A program made the position numbers and the translations under genes. Shown one piece after another: positions 28,914-32,731 of a DNA stretch of 32,731 bases. The stretch is from RUG721 sp040307385 (lineage in GTDB: Bacteria; Actinomycetota; Coriobacteriia; Coriobacteriales; Atopobiaceae): the NCBI GenBank assembly GCA_040307385.1, contig JAWRJQ010000021.1:1-32731 (forward strand). Reading direction: 5' to 3'. Within the stretch, counting starts at the first letter, position 1; each line of letters begins with the position of its first letter. Under the pieces are notes generated by a model that had not been told where the DNA came from, searched no databases, and was given only the letters and a program-made list of their open reading frames with translations.

Positions 28914-30035
28914 CTAGCTGGTTGCCGACTGTCCGGCGAGCAGGAAGCTGGCCACGGTGATTCCGACGGCAAGGAGGATGATGCCGATGAGAAGAGCCCA
29001 TCCGGCGCCGCGCCCCAAGTTCACGGTCCAGCCCACGCCGAAGCGCTTGGGAACGAAGATGCTCGGATCGTCGCGGTTGACGTAGAAGGAGCCGAGCTTC
29101 CAGAACCTGTCGTCGTCACGAGCGACCTCATCGCTTGTGCGGAGCTCCGCTGCAACGCGTCCGCCTGCCTGACCGAGACGCAGGGCAACCACGATCTCGG
29201 CCACTACGAAGACGACCGCCGCGATGGTGACGATGGCTCCTGCAGAACCCAGCGAGAGAGCCCCCGTCGCGGAGAGGAAGAACATCACGCCGGTGCAGAT
29301 GTTCACCGTAGCGCCGCCTATGAGCATCACGATGCTCTGGATGCGTGCGAATTGCCCGTATGCGAGCGCGGACGATACGGGTGCCGCCGGATCGACGGGC
29401 CGTTTGGCGCGGACGATCCCCCAGTGCGCGAACGCGAACACGAGGCCTATGAACGCTGAGATGACCACGGGATACATCACCACACCGAGGCTTTTCTCGG
29501 CATAGGAATCGACGGTGCCGTCGAACCCTGCGTGCAGGGGAATCTGGTCGGGCAGACGGTCGTAGGCGAGCAACGCGAATGCCGCCAGCCCGATGACCAC
29601 GATCACGTGGATCAACTCCCAAGCGAGCGGGAGGGGTTGGGGAACCGAGGCATCGGAGATGACCGCAGCGGCATGAGATCCTGCGGATGTCCAGCTCTCG
29701 GTTACCTTGATCGCCTTGATGCGCCTGCGGGCATAGAGCATGAAGGCAAACGATGCGATGATAGGCGCCAGCACGATGAGCGTCATCACGAGCGCAGAGG
29801 CACGGTCGTCTGCGTTAGGAAGAAGCACGGCTGCGAGGACGGCTCCGGCGGCTGTGACGGCGGCCATGATGATGACGTAGGCGTGCAAGAGCGCCTTCAC
29901 GCGCGGATCCTGCTTCGCTGAGGGCGGCACCGTGACCGTGAAGCATTCTGTGGGAGGCATGATGAACGGCGTGACGGCAACCATCACGCCCTCGAGCACC
30001 ACAAGGAGAACGATGCTGGCAACGATACCGGTCAT
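28914..30035 (-). CDS. DUF1648/DUF5808 membrane protein
   Basis: A 373-residue membrane protein with about eight hydrophobic segments. The DUF1648 signature is YDRLPDQIPLHAGFDGTVD (about residues 158-176), and near the C-terminus is the DUF5808 motif RFWKLGSFYVNRDDPSIFVP followed by KRFGVGWTVNLG. Both domains typically occur in membrane proteins next to small GntR or other regulators in Gram-positive bacteria; SdpI-type immunity proteins share DUF1648, but a function for this protein is not established. The ATG at 30035 overlaps the stop of the upstream GntR gene in an ATGA arrangement, indicating a two-gene operon. Confidence 0.88.
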   Translation of the reverse strand: MTGIVASIVLLVVLEGVMVAVTPFIMPPTECFTVTVPPSAKQDPRVKALLHAYVIIMAAVTAAGAVLAAVLLPNADDRASALVMTLIVLAPIIASFAFMLYARRRIKAIKVTESWTSAGSHAAAVISDASVPQPLPLAWELIHVIVVIGLAAFALLAYDRLPDQIPLHAGFDGTVDSYAEKSLGVVMYPVVISAFIGLVFAFAHWGIVRAKRPVDPAAPVSSALAYGQFARIQSIVMLIGGATVNICTGVMFFLSATGALSLGSAGAIVTIAAVVFVVAEIVVALRLGQAGGRVAAELRTSDEVARDDDRFWKLGSFYVNRDDPSIFVPKRFGVGWTVNLGRGAGWALLIGIILLAVGITVASFLLAGQSATS

Positions 30036-30445
30036 TTCTGGCTCCCTTTCTTCGAATCAAAGAAGACGCTTTGTGCTTGGGCGGATGCAAGCGCGAGAAA
30101 CTCCTCATGCGAGCCGCCCTGTGCTCGGAACTCGAAGGCGAGCCGCGAGAGCTCCGCTGCGATGCGGCTGCGATGCTCCTGCACCTTGGCCGAGGTCATG
30201 GTGCGCGCGGTGTCCGCGATGATGGCGCCACTGCGTCCGCGCATGGCCACGTAGCCCTCATCGCGCAGTACCGCATAGGCCTTGTTCACCGTATGCATGT
30301 TCACGCCGAGGTCGCCGGCGAGCGTGCGCACGCTGGGTAGCGCATCGCCGGGCGCGAGCTCCCCCGTGGCGACCGCCGAGACGATCTGCATGCGTATCTG
30401 CCGGTAGATCGGCTCTTCTGATGCAAAATCGATTTCGAGAAGCAC
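30032..30445 (-). CDS. YtrA-type GntR transcriptional regulator
   Basis: A 137-residue small GntR-family repressor of the YtrA group. The N-terminal winged helix-turn-helix covers about residues 10-78 (PIYRQIRMQIVSAVATGELA, then LPSVRTLAGDLGVNMHTVNK and RGRSGAIIAD). Only a short helical tail follows, with no large ligand domain, as usual for YtrA, whose members often control a linked membrane protein or transporter gene. The start is GTG at 30445, five bases after GGAGG; it fits the family start better than the ATG at 30450, which is in another frame. It overlaps the DUF1648 gene by four bases and probably autoregulates at the TATGTGCACTATA site just upstream. Confidence 0.9.
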   Translation of the reverse strand: MLLEIDFASEEPIYRQIRMQIVSAVATGELAPGDALPSVRTLAGDLGVNMHTVNKAYAVLRDEGYVAMRGRSGAIIADTARTMTSAKVQEHRSRIAAELSRLAFEFRAQGGSHEEFLALASAQAQSVFFDSKKGSQK

Positions 30446-30463
30446 GGCATCCTCCTTACTGTT

Positions 30464-30477
30464 CTATGTGCACTATA
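30464..30477 (-). promoter_or_regulatory. Candidate GntR/YtrA operator
   Basis: CTATGTGCACTATA, around a GTGCAC centre, lies about 20 bases before the gntR start. YtrA-type regulators bind near-palindromic sites of this general kind within their own promoters. On the minus strand the TTATAGT within it could also serve as a -10. Confidence 0.35.
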
Positions 30478-30508
30478 ACAAATAGAGCAATTCAGGTAAA
30501 GAAGAAGT

Positions 30509-30579
30509 GTTTCATCTCTTGGGGGATACTCCCCCAAGAGATGAAACTGCCTTTGGGGGAGTATCCCCCAAGGGATGAA
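30509..30579. repeat. Paired G-tract palindromes able to fold two ways
   Basis: GTTTCATCTCTTGGGGGA (30509-30526) and its exact reverse complement (30530-30547) form an 18-bp stem with a 3-base loop. Directly after, TTGGGGGA (30553-30560) and TCCCCCAA (30564-30571) form a second stem. The core of the second is the reverse complement of the core of the first, so arm 1 can also pair with the last arm (TTCATC.CTTGGGGGATAC, one mismatch). The element sits between divergent gntR and hydrolase genes, about 60 bases before the latter. It may be a switchable leader, an operator pair or a REP-like element. Confidence 0.7.
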
Positions 30580-30641
30580 GGGAGGTTGCTTTCCGGCTTG
30601 ATATACCATGGATACCGTCAAAGCGTGGATGGGAGCCGCAG

Positions 30642-31457
30642 ATGAAACGCCGCACATTCGACACGCCGTCCGGATCCATCGTCTACTGGGCAAGCGATGC
30701 GGCCGGCTCCGCCCGCCCCTGGCTGGTCTTTCTGCCCGGCCTCACCACCGATCACCGGCTGTTCGAGCGGCAGCTGGCTCACTTCGAGGGACGTGCCAAC
30801 TGCCTTGCGTGGGATCCGCCCGCACACGGCGCGTCCCGCCCGTTCGCGCTCGATTTCACGATGGACGACATGGCGGCCTGGCTGCACGGGATCATGGCAG
30901 CCGAGAAGGCCGAGCATCCCGTGCTGGTGGGCCAGTCGATGGGCGGATACGTGGCGCAGGCGCTCATCGACCTGTTCCCGGGAGCGGCGGCGGGGTTCGT
31001 CTCGGTGGATTCCTCACCGCTCAAGCGCCGCTATTATCCCAACTGGGAGATCGCCGCGCTCAGGCGCACCAGGGGCATATTCCAGGCGATTCCCTGGAAG
31101 ATCCTCAAGGCATGGGGAGCGGTCGGCGCCGCCGAGACCGCATACGGGCGGGAGCTCATGCGCGCGTTCATGGACGGTTACACCAAGCGGGAATATGTCG
31201 ACCTTACCGCCTTCGGCTACAAGCTGCTCGCCGACGCCATCGAAGCCGAGCGCGCCTACGAGATCGACTGCCCCGCCATCCTCGTCTGCGGCGAGAAGGA
31301 CCATGCGGGCGATGTCATCCGCTTCAACCGCGCGTGGTCGGAAGGGGAGGGGCTCGACCTGCGTTGGATCGAGGGTGCGGGGCATAACGCCAACACCGAC
31401 AAGCCCGACGAGGTGAACGCCATCATCGAGGAGCTGGTGCATGCGGTTTGCAGCTGA
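30642..31457 (+). CDS. Alpha/beta hydrolase
   Basis: A 271-residue soluble alpha/beta-fold hydrolase. The nucleophile elbow is GQSMGG with Ser99. The oxyanion loop is FLPGLTTDHRLF, where most relatives have HG. Asp220 (CGEKDHAG) and His248 (GAGHNAN) complete the triad at the expected spacing. The strand before the elbow has WDPPAHGAS, a common variant of DxxGxGxS. The substrate is unknown; esterase, lipase-like or C-C hydrolase activity are all possible. The start at 30642 follows GGGAGCC. The palindrome pair lies upstream, and the DUF3810 gene begins at or just past its stop, so the two are probably an operon. Confidence 0.9.
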   Translation: MKRRTFDTPSGSIVYWASDAAGSARPWLVFLPGLTTDHRLFERQLAHFEGRANCLAWDPPAHGASRPFALDFTMDDMAAWLHGIMAAEKAEHPVLVGQSMGGYVAQALIDLFPGAAAGFVSVDSSPLKRRYYPNWEIAALRRTRGIFQAIPWKILKAWGAVGAAETAYGRELMRAFMDGYTKREYVDLTAFGYKLLADAIEAERAYEIDCPAILVCGEKDHAGDVIRFNRAWSEGEGLDLRWIEGAGHNANTDKPDEVNAIIEELVHAVCS

Positions 31458-31479
31458 GGAGCGCGGGAGCGGGGAGCCC

Positions 31480-32598
31480 ATGGAGCGCAGGAGATCGCCG
31501 GTACGCATATGCTTTACCATCGCGGGCGTGCTGTTCGCTGCCTGCCCCGCGCTCATGTGGTTGTTCTCGCACTTTGGAGAAGCGTTCTTCCCGGCATACC
31601 GCGCCTTCTCGCGCACATGGATCGCGCTGCTCGCGACCCTCGCCTCGTGCGTGCCGTTCGCGCTCTGGGACACGGGCGCGCTCGTGCTCATCGTCGTGGC
31701 GATCGCGGCGCTGGTGCGGTGCATCCGCAGACGAAAGGGCTTGGCGCTCTGGTGTTCGGCTGTTGCGCTCGTGCTCAGCTGGACGGCCTTCTCGTTCACG
31801 GCAGGCTGGGCGCTCAACCACTACGCTCCTTCCTTATCCGGCGAGATCGGCATCGAGGCGCATGAGAGCTCCGTGGACGAGCTGGCCGCAGCCACGCAGT
31901 ACTACTTCGCGCAGGCGGCGCGCTTGGCGCCGCTCGTTCCGCGCGATGCGGAAGGACAGCTGGAGCGGCAGGACTTCTTCGAGCTGGCGTGCATCGCTGG
32001 CTCGGCATACGAAGGGCTGGGCGAGGACCATGACATCTTCCAAGGGCCGACGGTTCCCGTGAAAGCGCTGGTCGTGTGGGGAGAGCCGCAGCTCTACAGC
32101 GGCCACACCGGCATATTCTGGGCACCAACGGGAGAGTCCACGGTCCCTCTCAACTGCGCGGATGTCGATCAGCCGTTCACGATGTGCCATGAGGCGGCGC
32201 ACCGTTTGGGAATTGCGAGCGAGCAGGAAGCCAACTTTGCAGCATTTCTCGCCTGCACCTCGAGCACGGACGTGCGCTTTGCGTACGCGGGCTACTATGC
32301 CGCGTTTTCGTACTGCCTGAATGCGCTTGCCGCAGCAGACCTCGATCGTGCCCAGCAGGTGATCGACGAGGTGGCGGCATCCGACCTCCACGACGGTGCG
32401 GTGCTCGTGTTCGCCGACCGCGCTGCCGCACGCGCCCACTACGATGCCTATGAGGGGTTCTTCGAGGAAGTGGGCACGGCGGTCAACGACGGCTACCTGC
32501 GCGGATTCGGCGAGGAGTCCGGCATCAGATCCTATGGTCTCGTAGTGGACTATCTCATCGCGTGGCACGAGAGCGGCAACGCGGCCCGCGCCCGGTGA
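31480..32598 (+). CDS. DUF3810 membrane protein with HExxH motif
   Basis: A 372-residue protein. The N-terminal third has three hydrophobic segments (ICFTIAGVLFAACPALMWLF; a TWIALLATL...LIVVAIAALV stretch; LWCSAVALVLSWTAFSFTAG). The rest is outside or inside the membrane as a soluble domain with HEAAHRLG at residues 237-244, a zinc-metallopeptidase-like HExxH motif, followed by a conserved EQEANFAAFLAC segment that could supply the third ligand. This is the DUF3810 pattern; activity has not been shown for the family to my knowledge. The start at 31480 is preferred because GGGGAG lies just upstream; an earlier ATG at 31441 would overlap the hydrolase gene by 17 bases. Confidence 0.85.
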   Translation: MERRRSPVRICFTIAGVLFAACPALMWLFSHFGEAFFPAYRAFSRTWIALLATLASCVPFALWDTGALVLIVVAIAALVRCIRRRKGLALWCSAVALVLSWTAFSFTAGWALNHYAPSLSGEIGIEAHESSVDELAAATQYYFAQAARLAPLVPRDAEGQLERQDFFELACIAGSAYEGLGEDHDIFQGPTVPVKALVVWGEPQLYSGHTGIFWAPTGESTVPLNCADVDQPFTMCHEAAHRLGIASEQEANFAAFLACTSSTDVRFAYAGYYAAFSYCLNALAAADLDRAQQVIDEVAASDLHDGAVLVFADRAAARAHYDAYEGFFEEVGTAVNDGYLRGFGEESGIRSYGLVVDYLIAWHESGNAARAR

Positions 32599-32731
32599 GC
32601 GGACGTGCTGCTCACTATGTGCCGTGGAAACCAGCGGCGTTTGCAAGGCAGTTAAAACCATTCACCGGTTGATAATACGGCTGGATCGGGGATGGTGCCG
32701 GCAAAGTATACAATCCGTCGTGTGCGCATGT

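Noticed and set aside
30509..30547. Palindrome beginning GTTTCAT and ending ATGAAAC, resembling a CRISPR repeat
   Set aside because: Only one full copy is present, with no regular spacers and no cas genes; it is fully self-complementary over 18 bp, unlike usual repeats.
32599..32731. TATACA at 32707 as a promoter for a gene right of the window
   Set aside because: No -35 at a suitable distance, and no start codon or ribosome binding site visible before the edge.
1..32731. tRNA, rRNA, selenocysteine element or intact insertion sequence
   Set aside because: Read through for cloverleaf-like and transposase-like patterns on both strands and found none I could defend; a dedicated RNA scan was not possible.

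Overview
The window is GC-rich, densely coding bacterial DNA. Its gene content points to an anaerobic gut actinobacterium of class Coriobacteriia, most likely Collinsella-like. It carries ferredoxin-dependent 2-oxoacid oxidoreductases, EFR1-type and iron-sulfur flavoproteins, a PTS lactose/tagatose-6-phosphate system and many AMP-forming ligases. The taxon is inferred from this content and from codon and GC style; no rRNA or other phylogenetic marker is present.

Layout. 1-1763: end of a phage region on the minus strand, with a portal protein that has no terminase next to it. 1954-2454: a small membrane protein. 2455-2904: non-coding DNA with short repeats and a possible gene remnant. 2905-4834: a redox group (thiol peroxidase Bcp, EFR1-type ferredoxin, iron-sulfur flavoprotein). 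4959-10753: a complete lactose PTS and galactose-6-phosphate isomerase locus, arranged divergently (lacF-lacE-lacG minus; lacR-lacA-lacB plus) around a control region full of TGTTCG/CGAACA dyads. 10844-11365: an XRE regulator with two membrane segments. 11533-17299: a minus-strand oligopeptide/nickel-type ABC importer (SBP-B-C-D-F) followed by a methyltransferase. 17300-17943: a 644-bp non-coding region rich in inverted and tandem repeats.

17944-27449 is the most unusual part: an eight-gene plus-strand operon. Gene 1 looks like 2-isopropylmalate synthase but has lost the recognisable catalytic and metal-binding residues, while keeping the leucine-sensing (LeuA dimer) domain. Gene 2 fuses a xylose-isomerase-like TIM barrel to an acyl-CoA synthetase. 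Gene 3 fuses an XRE helix-turn-helix and a cupin to a second, medium-chain-type acyl-CoA synthetase. Then come a MinD/ParA-like ATPase and a four-subunit VOR/KOR-type 2-oxoacid:ferredoxin oxidoreductase. I infer a self-regulated pathway linking free carboxylic acids, acyl-CoAs and 2-oxoacids. One possibility is reductive carboxylation of scavenged branched or aromatic acids towards amino acids; the reverse, oxidative direction is equally possible. The substrate cannot be read from the sequence.

27615-28769: an MFS transporter of visibly lower GC, probably acquired, behind a structured leader. 28914-30445: a YtrA-type GntR regulator and a DUF1648/DUF5808 membrane protein. 30509-30579: a striking pair of G-tract palindromes between divergent genes. 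30642-32598: an alpha/beta hydrolase and a DUF3810 membrane protein with an HExxH motif. I recognised no tRNA, rRNA, CRISPR array or intact insertion sequence.
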